Position numbers and translations under genes: made by a program
The notes under the pieces: generated by a model
The model's database searches: none
What the model was told of the DNA's origin: nothing
The model's input: the letters and a program-made list of their open reading frames with translations, nothing else
Shown: piece after piece, positions 24,377-33,157 of the stretch
How the letters are laid out: each line of letters opens with the position of its first letter
Position numbering within the stretch: the stretch's first letter is position 1
DNA from: Domibacillus sp. DTU_2020_1001157_1_SI_ALB_TIR_016
Lineage (GTDB): Bacteria; Bacillota; Bacilli; Bacillales; Domibacillaceae
Direction of reading: 5' to 3'
NCBI RefSeq assembly: GCF_032341995.1
Contig: NZ_CP135438.1
Location: forward strand, 1,647,847 to 1,711,846
Length of the DNA stretch: 64,000 nucleotides

Positions 24377-24922
24377 TTATTTTAAAGCAAGATAACGGCC
24401 GGCTTCTTCTTTCGATAAAGTGAGCACCCGGTCCAGCCGCTCACTAATTTCCGATGCCAGAATGTATTCCAGGTCTTCTGTTTTTTCCACTTGTGTATCA
24501 AGTACATACGCACCGCTTAAAATATTAGTAGCGCCAAGAGCAGATAAAACTGGTTTCAGTGCGTAGTCAATAGCCAGCAGGTGGCCAAACGAGCCTCCAA
24601 GAACGAGCGGAAGAACTGTTTTTCCTTCCAGCCCTTTTTGGGGAAGCAAATCAAGATATGTTTTTAAAATGCCAGTGTATGCGGCTTTGTAGACAGGTGT
24701 CAGCACCACTACAATGTCCGCTTCTTCTACCGTTTTATTTGCTTTTAAAATGGGCTCGCTATTAAAATTGGCTAAAATTAAATCTTCTGCCGGCAGATCG
24801 TGAACGAAAATGGTTTCTGTATCAATGCCCTCTTTTTTAAAATAAGATTCTGCTTTATCCAAAATTCCTTTTAAACGGGACTGCTTGCTGTTGCCTCCAT
24901 AGATAATTGCTGCTTTTGTCAT
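24377..24922 (-). CDS. ssuE: SsuE-type NAD(P)H-dependent FMN reductase
   Basis: A 181-residue flavodoxin-fold reductase: AAIIYGGNSKQSRLKG (flavin phosphate loop), VVVLTPVYKAAYTGILKTYLDLLPQKGLEGKTVLPLVLGGSFGHLLA, typical of SsuE. It supplies FMNH2 to the two-component monooxygenases. ATG 24922 fits the AAAGG site; an ATG 9 bases upstream is also in frame. It is the last gene of the cmo/tcy operon and could serve the SsuD, CmoO, CmoJ and NtaA-like enzymes encoded across this window. Confidence 0.9.
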   Translation of the reverse strand: MTKAAIIYGGNSKQSRLKGILDKAESYFKKEGIDTETIFVHDLPAEDLILANFNSEPILKANKTVEEADIVVVLTPVYKAAYTGILKTYLDLLPQKGLEGKTVLPLVLGGSFGHLLAIDYALKPVLSALGATNILSGAYVLDTQVEKTEDLEYILASEISERLDRVLTLSKEEAGRYLALK

Positions 24923-24940
24923 TTTATTCATCCTTTCCTT

Positions 24941-25264
24941 TTAAATGCTGTAAGCGTGGGCATCATGAAGCTCCAGAAACTCTTTTAACTTTTCTGAAAG
25001 ACCGCCATGCCCGAATTTTATAAATTTTTGTCCATTGCTCCGAAGCCCTGCTTCTTTTACATAGTCCAAAAAAGCCAACATATAGATACGCCGGGACATG
25101 ACGTTGATAATTCCATAATCATAAAACCAATTGTCGATTGTATTAAGCACCCCCCGATTAAGCCCATACTGCTTATGGCACCATTCATAAAACCGGGTAT
25201 TAGGCAAATTAAGAAATGCGCTGTCTTTGAACGGCGCCGTGGCGGCTGAATACAGTTCTTGCAT
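24941..25264 (-). CDS. ribR: RibR C-terminal (RNA-binding) domain as a separate cistron
   Basis: A 107-residue protein that matches, as far as I remember its sequence, the C-terminal half of B. subtilis RibR (FYEWCHKQYGLNRGVLNTIDNWFYDYGI, RRIYMLAFLDYVKE, FIKFGHGGLSEKL). In B. subtilis RibR is one protein of about 230 residues; its C-terminal part binds the FMN riboswitch and relieves riboflavin-operon repression during sulfur limitation. Here this half starts at its own ATG 25264 with a perfect AAGGAGG 9 bases upstream. That ribosome binding site lies inside the kinase cistron, and the two frames overlap by 56 bases. It appears to be made as a free RNA-binding protein. Confidence 0.8.
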   Translation of the reverse strand: MQELYSAATAPFKDSAFLNLPNTRFYEWCHKQYGLNRGVLNTIDNWFYDYGIINVMSRRIYMLAFLDYVKEAGLRSNGQKFIKFGHGGLSEKLKEFLELHDAHAYSI

Positions 25265-25637
25265 AGTTTACATCCTCCTTTATCTGTTGCAGCAATGAAT
25301 GAAAGGATGAAAACTTTTGTTCATCCCGAATCCGAAAGAGAGGCACACATTGGATCTTTTTTCCGTAGAGATCACCTTGGAAATCAAAGAGATGAATTTC
25401 TGTGATGCGCTCAAAACGAGAGCCAAATGTCGGCTTTACGCCTATATTCATAACCCCGTTCAGTAGTTCATCTTCAATTTGGACCTGCACGCCGTACACA
25501 CCATTTTCAATCGAATCAGGTGACTGGCTGAGGTTAGCCGTTGGAAATCCAAGCTTTCTTCCGGTCTTCATACCATGAACCACCTCCCCGCCCATCGCCG
25601 GCTTGCTGATCCATTGTACATACTGTACATCTGCCAT
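25209..25637 (-). CDS. ribR: RibR N-terminal riboflavin kinase domain
   Basis: A monofunctional flavokinase of about 142 residues that makes FMN from riboflavin and ATP. The RibF-type kinase motifs are present: GGEVVHGMKTGRKLGFPTAN (nucleotide/riboflavin loop with PTAN), NGVYGVQVQ, GVMNIGVKPTFG, and EIHLFDFQGDLYGKKI. It stops after VNYARTVFSRHG..., in a different frame from the RibR C-terminal cistron it overlaps. ATG 25637 is chosen because the GGTG-containing site lies upstream and the alternatives at 25646 are closer to it; the exact start is uncertain. Leader hairpin C and a strong terminator lie directly upstream, so its expression is probably conditional. Confidence 0.82.
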   Translation of the reverse strand: MADVQYVQWISKPAMGGEVVHGMKTGRKLGFPTANLSQSPDSIENGVYGVQVQIEDELLNGVMNIGVKPTFGSRFERITEIHLFDFQGDLYGKKIQCVPLFRIRDEQKFSSFHSLLQQIKEDVNYARTVFSRHGAVQRQRIS

Positions 25638-25654
25638 GTTAATCACCCTTTTGT

Positions 25655-25710
25655 TTAAAATAAAAGAGGCCTTTTACGTGAAACGAATATGTTTCACGTA
25701 AAAGGCCTCT
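25655..25710 (-). terminator. Terminator joined to leader hairpin copy C, before ribR
   Basis: Read on the - strand: a perfect 20-bp stem, AGAGGCCTTTTACGTGAAAC (25710-25691), loop ATATTC, and its complement (25684-25665), followed by TTTATTTTAAAC. It would stop transcription before ribR and ssuE unless relieved. Its first bases overlap the 3' arm of hairpin C. Confidence 0.85.
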
Positions 25711-25725
25711 AGTGGTCCAGACGGC
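25705..25725 (-). promoter_or_regulatory. Recurrent leader hairpin, copy C
   Basis: Read on the - strand: GCC-GT-CTGG-ACCA-CTAG-A-GGC, 21 nt. The inner stem keeps pairing through a G-U pair. It is joined to the 20-bp terminator before ribR. Confidence 0.72.
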
Positions 25726-25835
25726 TCATGTAAGATTTAAATTTATTTTAAAACAATTAATCCTATTTGTAAAGTTGGTTTTATAAAAAAACTTGCTTTT
25801 TCTGTACTCTTTTCCTTATACAGCCAGCTCCTTGT

Positions 25836-25970
25836 TTACAAGGGCATGACTTCTTCTGCAAAACGGATAATTTGCTCCTGCTGTTCCGCTTCTTCAAGCC
25901 CATCTACGCTGATACTTTGAAATTGATGGCCAAACGCCTGCCGATAGAATGAAAACAGCAGAAATTTCAT
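25836..25970 (-). CDS. Small protein of 44 residues, unknown function
   Basis: ATG 25970 has AAGGAG 7 bases upstream, and the frame runs 44 codons: MKFLLFSFYRQAFGHQFQSI, then an acidic helix rich in Glu and Gln (LEEAEQQEQIIRFAEEVMPL). The last part resembles the C-terminal helix of luciferase-like monooxygenases, so it may be a remnant, but the ribosome binding site is intact. It lies 18 bp after sndA and before hairpin C, as part of the same transcript. I do not recognise a family. Confidence 0.5.
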   Translation of the reverse strand: MKFLLFSFYRQAFGHQFQSISVDGLEEAEQQEQIIRFAEEVMPL

Positions 25971-25987
25971 GGTCATTCTCCTTCTTT

Positions 25988-27160
25988 CTATACTCGATTC
26001 ACCCATTTTATTTTAGTGATCGCTGTTTGCTGGAGCAAAAGCTCTTTTGCACTATGGTATAAAAAATAAGCTGCTTCTATAAGTGCTGTTTCATCTACTG
26101 TAAACGAAGGATGATGCCAATCCTCGTCTCCATTTGTACCAAAGAACGCGAAGACACCGGGTATATGCTGCAGATAATAGGCAAAGTCTTCTCCAGCCGT
26201 TGAAAGTTCCGGTTCAATTACTTTTAAACCGTATTGCTCTGCAGCGACCCATGCTGCTTCTGCTACAGCAGCATGATTCATGAGCGGCGGCGGACCCTCA
26301 AACCAGTCAATAGCGGCTTTACTTGAGAACGCACCTGTTATTTGTTCCGTTAAAGCATAAAAGCGTTCTTTTACCTGTGTACGGACTTCGGGGTCAAATG
26401 TTCGTATTGTCCCTTCAATCGTGACGGTTTCCGGCAGCACATTCCACGTATTTCCTCCTTCAATTCTTGTGACACTTACTACTGCACTTTCCAGAGGTGA
26501 TATGCTGCGGCTGACAATCGTCTGAAGGGCTGTAATCAATTGAGCAGAAGCGGTAATAGGATCATGACCGTTTTGTGGCAGCGCAGCATGCGCCCCTTTT
26601 CCTTTTATGACGACTTTAAACCGGTCTACTGCCGCCATTAATGGCCCGCTTTTAATACCAACGGTCCCCACCGGCAGATCCGGCTTGTTATGAAGGCCGA
26701 TAATCGCATCTACGTCCTTCAACTGGCCATCACGCAGTACTTTTTGGGCACCGGCCCCATATTCTTCTGCCGGCTGGAAAATCAAGCGTATTTTCCCTCT
26801 CAGTTCAGCCTGTTCCGCTTTTAGTAAGTAAGCCGCCCCGAGCACAGCCGCTGTATGAAAATCGTGCCCGCATGCATGCATTTTGCCGGGGATACGAGAA
26901 CGATAAGGCAGATTTGTCTGTTCCTGAATGGGCAGTGCGTCAATGTCAGCCCGAATCGCAATCGTTGGTCCGGGATGGGTCCCTTCTATATCGGCAAACA
27001 CGCCGGTCTCTAAAATGGTCGGCCGTACTTTGATTCCACTTTTAAGCAGCTGGCTGGCTATGAATTTCGTTGTTTCAAATTCCTCCTGTGACAATTCCGG
27101 AAATTGGTGAAGGTGGCGGCGTATCTGGATAAGATCTTTTTCTAACGTCATCCGGTTCAA
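25988..27160 (-). CDS. sndA: M20-family N-acyl-S-(alkyl)cysteine deacylase (SndA/HipO-like)
   Basis: A 390-residue amidohydrolase of the M20D family, cytoplasmic. The metal-ligand motifs are visible: GKMHACGHDFHTAAVLGAA with Cys and two His, LIFQPAEEYGAGA with the catalytic Glu pair, IIGLHNKPDLPVG and the C-terminal DWHHPSF. In B. subtilis the homologous ytnL/sndA product removes the N-acetyl group from S-alkylcysteine sulfur sources. The start is taken as TTG 27160, because AAAGGAG lies 8 bases upstream; ATG 27151 is further away. It overlaps the upstream GNAT gene by 86 bp. Confidence 0.88.
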   Translation of the reverse strand: MNRMTLEKDLIQIRRHLHQFPELSQEEFETTKFIASQLLKSGIKVRPTILETGVFADIEGTHPGPTIAIRADIDALPIQEQTNLPYRSRIPGKMHACGHDFHTAAVLGAAYLLKAEQAELRGKIRLIFQPAEEYGAGAQKVLRDGQLKDVDAIIGLHNKPDLPVGTVGIKSGPLMAAVDRFKVVIKGKGAHAALPQNGHDPITASAQLITALQTIVSRSISPLESAVVSVTRIEGGNTWNVLPETVTIEGTIRTFDPEVRTQVKERFYALTEQITGAFSSKAAIDWFEGPPPLMNHAAVAEAAWVAAEQYGLKVIEPELSTAGEDFAYYLQHIPGVFAFFGTNGDEDWHHPSFTVDETALIEAAYFLYHSAKELLLQQTAITKIKWVNRV

Positions 27161-27683
27161 GCCATTCTCTCCTTTCTGTTAAATCGTATCGAAAGCATTT
27201 TACATGCACGTCCCGGTTAAAAAACTCTTTTGAGTGATCCCGCTTAAAGCCGAGCCATTCATATAATTGAATCGCTTTTTGCATAATGTCTCCTGAATGA
27301 AGGTAAAGGTGAGCGGCTCCCTGGCTTCTCGCATATAAGAGGCTTTCTTTAAGCAGCGCTTTCGCTACTCCCTGACCGCGGGCTTTCGGGTGCACAGCAA
27401 GCAGCCGGACAATCGGTGCTTGAATATCAAGCTCCGGCCGCTCATAGGCTGCTTCAGCGTTTTTGAACAACTGGAGTGTTCCAATCGGTTCTTCCTTCTG
27501 CTTTGCCACCAGGATGCAGTCAATATTCGGATTATCGACTGATCTGCTGATTTGTTCAATATAATTCCTCCAAGCTTCTTTATCTGTAAATTCTTTTTCA
27601 TATTGCTGGTAGCTCTCTAATAGCAACTGCCGTACAGTTTCTTTATCCGATTCTATTAGCTGTTCAATTTTCAGATGAATCAT
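27075..27683 (-). CDS. GNAT-family N-acetyltransferase
   Basis: A 202-residue GNAT protein: VRLLAVHPKARGQGVAKALLKESL is the acetyl-CoA-binding motif A, followed by GAAHLYLHSGDIMQKAIQLYEWLGFKRD. ATG 27683 has GGAGGAAG upstream. It is a second acetyltransferase in this operon, besides the SnaA-like one at 30957, and could act on a different S-substituted cysteine; this is inference. The last 28 residues (Pro/Ser-rich, ending GIVTGGI) run 86 bp into sndA and look unlike the family, so the original stop may have been lost. Confidence 0.83.
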   Translation of the reverse strand: MIHLKIEQLIESDKETVRQLLLESYQQYEKEFTDKEAWRNYIEQISRSVDNPNIDCILVAKQKEEPIGTLQLFKNAEAAYERPELDIQAPIVRLLAVHPKARGQGVAKALLKESLLYARSQGAAHLYLHSGDIMQKAIQLYEWLGFKRDHSKEFFNRDVHVKCFRYDLTERREWLEPDDVRKRSYPDTPPPSPISGIVTGGI

Positions 27684-27837
27684 TTTTATCTTCCTCCTTT
27701 TTGAAGGACTCATTATTTGCTTCAGTGATTTCTTCATTCCTTTCTTCAGCAGCGGCCGTTTTACTTTTTCTTTGTTTATTTATTTCAAATAAAGCTTCTA
27801 AACCATTCTCCAGCTCTTCCCGGTATTCATACGACAT
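27664..27837 (-). CDS. Small highly charged protein of 57 residues
   Basis: ATG 27837 has AAGGAG 9 bases upstream. The product begins [20 protein letters not shown] and continues as a Lys/Glu/Asn-rich tail likely to be disordered. Its start overlaps the tcyN stop by 11 bp and its end overlaps the GNAT start by 20 bp, so the three are translationally coupled. No family recognised. Confidence 0.6.
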   Translation of the reverse strand: MSYEYREELENGLEALFEINKQRKSKTAAAEERNEEITEANNESFKKEEDKNDSSEN

Positions 27838-28651
27838 GGCCCGTAACTCCTTTCGGCAGAATATTCGGATTTTTTTGCGGCCGCATCTGTGGCTGCTGCG
27901 ATAATAATTCATCCGTTTCACCAGACAGCCGCCGTAAAAAGCGTTTTGTCCGTTCTTGTTTTGGTTTTTGAAAAACCTCCTCTGGTGTTCCTTCCTCGAT
28001 AATCATCCCCCCGTCCATGAACAGGACATGATCCGATACTTCACGTGCAAAGCTCATTTCGTGGGTGACAATCACCATCGTAATGCCTTCTTTAGCGATA
28101 CTTTTAATAACAGCCAGCACTTCTCCGACCAATTCTGGATCAAGTGCGGAAGTCGGTTCATCAAATAAAATCACTTTTGGATTTAAAGCCAGTGCCCGGG
28201 CAATCCCGACACGCTGCTGCTGCCCTCCGGAAAGCTGGCTCGGATAATGATTCACTTTATCTAATAGACCCACTTTTGCCAGTACCTGCTCACTTCGCTC
28301 TCTTGCTTCCGCTTTTTTTACTCTTTGAGCGGTGATCAGGCCTTCCATCACATTTTCAATCACCGTTTTATGGGCGAATAAATTGTAATGCTGAAAAACC
28401 ATAGCTGACTGCCTGCGCAGTGCAATCACTTCTTTTTTCTTGGCTCCCTGTGCCCCAATGGTCACGTCACCCACTTGAATAATCCCTTCATCCGGCTGTT
28501 CCAGTAAATTCATGCATCTGAGCAAAGTGGTTTTTCCAGATCCGCTCGGCCCAAGGATTGTAACGACCTGCCCTTTTTGAACCGCCATGTTAATTCCTTT
28601 GAGCACTTCCTGCTGGTGAAAGTTTTTTTTAATGCCCCTTAGCTCAATCAT
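27827..28651 (-). CDS. tcyN: Cystine-type amino acid ABC transporter ATPase (TcyN-like)
   Basis: A 274-residue polar-amino-acid transporter ATPase: Walker [11 protein letters not shown]-loop FQHYNLFAH, signature [10 protein letters not shown], Walker [13 protein letters not shown] and H-loop VTHEMSFA. The C-terminus is extended by about 30 residues. Position after tcyL-tcyM in a cmo/snd operon matches B. subtilis tcyN, the ATPase of the high-affinity cystine and S-substituted cysteine importer. The start overlaps the tcyM stop by four bases (ATGA). Confidence 0.92.
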   Translation of the reverse strand: MIELRGIKKNFHQQEVLKGINMAVQKGQVVTILGPSGSGKTTLLRCMNLLEQPDEGIIQVGDVTIGAQGAKKKEVIALRRQSAMVFQHYNLFAHKTVIENVMEGLITAQRVKKAEARERSEQVLAKVGLLDKVNHYPSQLSGGQQQRVGIARALALNPKVILFDEPTSALDPELVGEVLAVIKSIAKEGITMVIVTHEMSFAREVSDHVLFMDGGMIIEEGTPEEVFQKPKQERTKRFLRRLSGETDELLSQQPQMRPQKNPNILPKGVTGHVV

Positions 28652-29358
28652 CGAACTCCTCCTTTTACATAGGCCGTTGCTTTTTTCTCAACGAAAGATG
28701 AAATACTTTCTGCCAGGATCGTCAGTATCCAGTAAATGAGGCCTGCAGCAATAAAAGCTTCTAAGAATTTTAAGTTAGTGGATGCGACAATGTTCGCCGC
28801 TCCCGTCAGTTCTTTTTGAGAGACAATAAAAGCGATGGAAGAGGTATGCAGAAACCCGATGAAAATATTCGTTAAATTGGGGATAGACTGCGCGAGTGCC
28901 TGCGGCAGTACAATCCGCCTCATCATTTGAAACGTATTCATCCCAACAGAGTACGCGGCTTCTATCTGTCCTTTAGAAACACTTAAAATACCGGACCGAA
29001 TAATTTCTGATAAATAAGCACCCGCGCTTAGAAACAAGGCCAATAAAACAAATACACTAATCGGGATTTCTTCAGAATGTGCTTGCAGGCCCAGCTTTTC
29101 TGCAGCCGAGTCGATCAGCAGCGGTAGCCCGAAATAAATAAGCATGACATGCATAATAATGGGCGTGCCTCTTAAAAACGATACATAGCCATTCGCAATA
29201 GCAGTCAATCCCTTTACTTTGTACATTCTTATCAGGGCTACTGCCAGCCCAATAAAAAAGCCAGCCGTCAGCGGAACGGCAGTAAGCATCAGTGTAACGG
29301 GCAGGGCCTTGCTGATTTCCTTAAAAGCGGTCCAAATAAACAGAATATCGATTGTCAT
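28648..29358 (-). CDS. tcyM: Cystine-type amino acid ABC transporter permease (TcyM-like)
   Basis: A 236-residue permease of the HisM/glutamine type, with the typical N-terminal [40 protein letters not shown] and the EAA loop [31 protein letters not shown] 29358 has AAGGAGG 7 bases upstream. It follows tcyL by 20 bp. Confidence 0.92.
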   Translation of the reverse strand: MTIDILFIWTAFKEISKALPVTLMLTAVPLTAGFFIGLAVALIRMYKVKGLTAIANGYVSFLRGTPIIMHVMLIYFGLPLLIDSAAEKLGLQAHSEEIPISVFVLLALFLSAGAYLSEIIRSGILSVSKGQIEAAYSVGMNTFQMMRRIVLPQALAQSIPNLTNIFIGFLHTSSIAFIVSQKELTGAANIVASTNLKFLEAFIAAGLIYWILTILAESISSFVEKKATAYVKGGVR

Positions 29359-29378
29359 GCTGGTTCCTCCTTTCTCCA

Positions 29379-30083
29379 TTAAGCAGGATGGAATATGGTT
29401 CCCTTATAGCGGTTTGCCCGTCTTTCAACGATGCTGAATGCTTTCTCCATCATCCATACAACCATGTAATAAATGATGGAAAGTGAAATATATACTTCCA
29501 GCGCATGAGCAGTAGACGCAATTAAGGTTTCCCCGCGCCCGACCATATCCATGACGCCAATCGTAAAAGCAAGAGAAGTATCTTTTAATGAGCCGATCAC
29601 GGAATTGGCTATGTTTGGAAGAGCTATATTCCACGCCTGCGGCAAAACAATGCGGAAAAAACTTTGATAATCTTTCATCCCGACAGACAGCGCTGCTTCT
29701 GTCTGGCCATAATCAACTGATTGAATGGCACTTCGAAAAATTTCTGAAAAAACAGCACCGTTGCTGATGGCATATGTGATCATTACAAAGTAAACGGCAT
29801 CCATTCGTGAAACATCGATTCCTATAAAAAGCAATAAAGCCGGTACGCCGTAAAAAACCAGGAAAAGCTGAATTAAAATGGGGGTTCCCCGTATGAACGA
29901 AACATACAGCATCACCAGCTGTGCAAGAACGGGCAGGCGGAAAAGCCTGGGGACTGCCGCAGCAATCCCTAATACCATTCCGGCCAGGATGGAAACAAAT
30001 AAAATGTTCAGCGTTACACCTAAATAAGGGATGAGTTCCTGAAGAAACCCCCAGACCAAGGTAAGATCGAATGCTTTGCCCAT
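29379..30083 (-). CDS. tcyL: Cystine-type amino acid ABC transporter permease (TcyL-like)
   Basis: A 234-residue permease paralogous to tcyM: LGVTLNILFVSILAGMVLGI, FIRGTPILIQLFLVFYGVP and EAALSVGMKDYQSFFRIVLPQAWNIALPN. GGGAGGG lies 6 bases before ATG 30083. TcyL and TcyM would form the membrane channel as a heterodimer. Confidence 0.92.
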   Translation of the reverse strand: MGKAFDLTLVWGFLQELIPYLGVTLNILFVSILAGMVLGIAAAVPRLFRLPVLAQLVMLYVSFIRGTPILIQLFLVFYGVPALLLFIGIDVSRMDAVYFVMITYAISNGAVFSEIFRSAIQSVDYGQTEAALSVGMKDYQSFFRIVLPQAWNIALPNIANSVIGSLKDTSLAFTIGVMDMVGRGETLIASTAHALEVYISLSIIYYMVVWMMEKAFSIVERRANRYKGTIFHPA

Positions 30084-30104
30084 AGGAATCCCTCCCTGTT
30101 ATGA

Positions 30105-30938
30105 TTAAAATTCGACTGTGTAGTCAGCGCCCAGCCATTTCTTGCTCAGCTCACTGACCACTCCTTCTTTTTTCAACTCTACTAATGCTTCATCAATACG
30201 TTGCTGCAGCACCGTTTCGTCTTTACGAAGCAGAAAATAAACTTTTGAATTTAATAAAGGCTCCCCTACTACTTTTTGCTGGGCATCTGCCTGTTCATTT
30301 AAAAAGTCCACAGCAAACGGAGTTGTGATCGTGGCATCCGCACGTCCAGTTCGGATTTGGTTCGTTGTGTCGTCTGCTCCCTGTCCAGAGTAGACAATTT
30401 CAATGCCGGCATTATGTTCCTTATTGTATTTTTCAAGGAAGACGGCTGAATTGCTTGTAGCGCTAACCACTGCTTTTTTTCCTTTCAGGTCCTTAATAGA
30501 ATGAATGTCATTGTTTTTTTGATTGACGGCTACATGAAGCGGAAACACATTGTATGGTTCTTTATTAAATAGAAATTTCTCCTGACGTTCTTCATTTACT
30601 TCCATCTGATGGGCAATAAAATCAATTTTGTTTGTTTCAAGGCTTAATAAAAGATTGGAAAATTCCATCGTTTTAAATTCAAAGTTGTACTCAGGAAGTT
30701 TTTTATCGATTTCACGAACAAGCTCCACATCATAGCCGGTCAGTTTCCCGTTTTCATCTAAGAAGCATACGTTTGGAAACTGGGTACCCGTTCCGACGAT
30801 AATCGTTTTCGCCTTCGAAGAGGACGTTCCGCTGCCGGCTTCCGCTTCTGTAGTGCCGGCATTTTCTTTTGGCGAGCAGGCTGCCGTTACCGCTGCCAGT
30901 AGGAGTGCTAGAAGGAACACAAAATATTTTTTCATCAT
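30105..30938 (-). CDS. tcyJ: Cystine-type amino acid-binding lipoprotein (TcyJ/TcyK-like)
   Basis: A 277-residue lipoprotein with lipobox VTAAC (Cys about residue 21) and a Ser/Glu-rich linker. The binding fold of the polar-amino-acid family is shown by IIVGTGTQFPNVCFLDENGKLTGYDVELVREI and DLKGKKAVVSATSNSAVFLEKYNKE, with the IRTGRADATITTPFAVDFL motif near the C-terminus. B. subtilis has two binding proteins here (TcyJ and TcyK); this organism has one. Either ATG 30938 or 30935 is the start. Confidence 0.9.
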   Translation of the reverse strand: MMKKYFVFLLALLLAAVTAACSPKENAGTTEAEAGSGTSSSKAKTIIVGTGTQFPNVCFLDENGKLTGYDVELVREIDKKLPEYNFEFKTMEFSNLLLSLETNKIDFIAHQMEVNEERQEKFLFNKEPYNVFPLHVAVNQKNNDIHSIKDLKGKKAVVSATSNSAVFLEKYNKEHNAGIEIVYSGQGADDTTNQIRTGRADATITTPFAVDFLNEQADAQQKVVGEPLLNSKVYFLLRKDETVLQQRIDEALVELKKEGVVSELSKKWLGADYTVEF

Positions 30939-30956
30939 TCTTCTCCTGTCTGCACC

Positions 30957-31487
30957 TTACGTGCTGGTAATAGATTCTCTTTTCTCAATCAGTTCGTACA
31001 AAGATGGATTTAATATTTTTCGAAGAAACACAATGTTATCGCCTTCATGCACTTTTTCTTTAAATGTCTTGTAGCCGCGTCGCTCATAAATTCCGACCAG
31101 CCAGGGGTGGCGCGTTGCGGTCGCCAGGTACACAGCAGGCGCTTTGACCTGTTTTGTTAAAACTTCCTCCTCCACATAAGACAGTAATGCTGACCCTATT
31201 CCTTTTTGCTTAAAATCCGGATGCACAGCAAACCACCAAATAAACGGATAAGCTTCGTGACCTGGATCAGCCCATGGATAACGAACCGTTACGGTAGCCG
31301 CTATTCTTCCATTCTTTTCAAGCAGATACGTGGCATTTTGAGTAAGATTGTGAAGCACAAGCTCCCTATCCGCATGGGCAGCGGAGAAACGAATGTTCAA
31401 ATCCCGAATAGGCTGATAAGCTTTCAATGTGAGATCCAAAATGGCATCTGCATCTTCTGCAGATGCCAGCCGGATAAGATGGGTCAT
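30957..31487 (-). CDS. snaA: SnaA-like GNAT acetyltransferase for S-substituted cysteine
   Basis: A 176-residue GNAT protein: WWFAVHPDFKQKGIGSALLSYVEEE is the acetyl-CoA motif, followed by VYLATATRHPWLVGIYERRGYK. Position next to tcyJ and cmoI matches B. subtilis ytmI/snaA, whose product N-acetylates S-alkylcysteines before oxidation by CmoJ/CmoO. ATG 31487 has GAGGAG 8 bases upstream; the GTG at 31496 is less likely. Confidence 0.82.
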   Translation of the reverse strand: MTHLIRLASAEDADAILDLTLKAYQPIRDLNIRFSAAHADRELVLHNLTQNATYLLEKNGRIAATVTVRYPWADPGHEAYPFIWWFAVHPDFKQKGIGSALLSYVEEEVLTKQVKAPAVYLATATRHPWLVGIYERRGYKTFKEKVHEGDNIVFLRKILNPSLYELIEKRESITST

Positions 31488-31532
31488 TTCAAACACTCCT
31501 CTTAACTTATTATTCTCATCTATTTAGTCGGT

Positions 31533-31817
31533 TTAAAGTGATAAAAATTTCTCAGACTCTGCATGACGGGCAATCGCTTTTTTTATGTGGTCCAATCCCA
31601 CTTCTGTTATTCCTTCATAAATACCGTTTTTCCCGATTTCCACAACTGGAACGTGGCGCACACCATACTTTGTTTCTAAAATATCCCGGCGGTCGTCTGC
31701 TTTGGTGACGTCTACTGTCCGAAAAGGAATTTGTTTTTTCTTCAAGTATTCTTTTACTTCCTTGCAATAATGGCAGCCTTCTTTAGACCAGACAACGACT
31801 GATAATGATGTTGACAT
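31533..31817 (-). CDS. cmoI: Glutaredoxin-like protein CmoI
   Basis: A 94-residue thioredoxin-fold protein with the dithiol CxxC motif in WSKEGCHYCKEVKEYL and the conserved cis-Pro in GVRHVPVVEIG. It matches B. subtilis YtnI/CmoI, an accessory of the CmoJ/CmoO monooxygenases. AGGGAGG lies upstream of ATG 31817. Confidence 0.88.
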   Translation of the reverse strand: MSTSLSVVVWSKEGCHYCKEVKEYLKKKQIPFRTVDVTKADDRRDILETKYGVRHVPVVEIGKNGIYEGITEVGLDHIKKAIARHAESEKFLSL

Positions 31818-31831
31818 AAAGCTTTCCTCCC

Positions 31832-33157
31832 TTAAACGGTTTGTTTTGTATAGCGATTTTCTTTAAACGGCAGTCCTAAATTGCCACGCAGTGTATCTGC
31901 TTGATATTCCGAGTTATAATATCCTTTTGCTTGTAAAATCGGCAGGACGTGATCGATAAAATCCGCCAGCCCGCTGCTTAAAACGGGTGAACCGAGAATA
32001 AAACCATCCGCCCCTTCCTGCTCTGCCCATTGAATCAGCTGGTCAGCCACCTGCTCATAAGTGCCAAACAGGGCACTTTTCGGTGTTGTCACTTGAAGTG
32101 CCACTTCCCGAAGTGTCAACTTGTGCTTGCGTGCGCGTTCTTTAATTTTATCTGTTGTGGACCGGAAGCTGTTTTGGCCAATCGCACCGATCTCCGGAAA
32201 TGGTTCATCAAGCGGATACACACTAAAGTCAAAGTGGTCAAAAAAGCGGCCTAAATAATTCAGTGCTTCATCAATGGAGACCAGGCTTTGAATCGCACGA
32301 TACTTTTCTTCAGCTTCTTCTACTGTCGCTCCCATAACCGGATGAATGCCCGGGAACACACGGATTTCCTCCCTGTTCCGACCGAACGCTTCCGCTCTTT
32401 TTTTCACATCCCGATAATAAGCCTGTGCCTGCTCTAATGTTTCTGCATTGGTAAACACAGCGTCTGCTTCTTTTGCGGCCAGGTTTTTACCTGCTTCCGA
32501 TGCGCCTGCTTGAAAAATAACCGGCTGTCCTTGAGCAGACCGCTCAATATTCAAAGGTCCTTTCACCGAAAAGAAGGTTCCTTTATGATTTAAGGTATGC
32601 AGCTTTTGCCTGTCAAAAAATTGTCCGGTTTCCCTGCTGCGGACAAAAGCGTCGTCTTCCCATGAGTCCCAAAGCCCTTTTACGACCTCCAGGTATTCTT
32701 CAGCAATTTCATAGCGAAGCGCATGCGGCGGGTGCTGATCTTTGCTGTAGTTTTCTGCCGATCCTTCCAGCGGCGATGTCACCACGTTCCAGCCAGCCCG
32801 TCCTCCGCTGATTTTATCCAGTGAAGCAAATTGCCTCGCCACCGTAAACGGCTCACTATAGGAAGTCGACAGTGTTCCAACTAAACCGATCTTAGAAGTA
32901 ACGGATGCAAGAGCCGACAAAATCGTAATCGGTTCAAACCGGTTTAAAAAATGCGGAATCGACTTTTCATTGATATAAAGCCCGTCAGCCACAAAAGCAA
33001 ACGTAAATCCTGCTTCTTCCGCTTTTTTAATGACCGATTGGTAGTACGCCAGGTTCACACTCGCATCTGCTGGTACGGACGGGTCCTTCCATGCATTCAT
33101 ATGCCCTCCCGGCCCATGCAGCATAATCCCAAACTGAATGTGTTTTTTACGAGACAT
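31832..33157 (-). CDS. cmoJ: CmoJ-type FMNH2-dependent monooxygenase (NtaA/DszA family)
   Basis: A 441-residue luciferase-like enzyme: [93 protein letters not shown]. It matches B. subtilis YtnJ/CmoJ, proposed to oxidise N-acetylated S-alkylcysteine. ATG 33157 has GAGGGA upstream and overlaps the end of cmoO by 11 bp. Its strong likeness to the 6419 enzyme suggests that one arose from the other. Confidence 0.9.
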   Translation of the reverse strand: MSRKKHIQFGIMLHGPGGHMNAWKDPSVPADASVNLAYYQSVIKKAEEAGFTFAFVADGLYINEKSIPHFLNRFEPITILSALASVTSKIGLVGTLSTSYSEPFTVARQFASLDKISGGRAGWNVVTSPLEGSAENYSKDQHPPHALRYEIAEEYLEVVKGLWDSWEDDAFVRSRETGQFFDRQKLHTLNHKGTFFSVKGPLNIERSAQGQPVIFQAGASEAGKNLAAKEADAVFTNAETLEQAQAYYRDVKKRAEAFGRNREEIRVFPGIHPVMGATVEEAEEKYRAIQSLVSIDEALNYLGRFFDHFDFSVYPLDEPFPEIGAIGQNSFRSTTDKIKERARKHKLTLREVALQVTTPKSALFGTYEQVADQLIQWAEQEGADGFILGSPVLSSGLADFIDHVLPILQAKGYYNSEYQADTLRGNLGLPFKENRYTKQTV

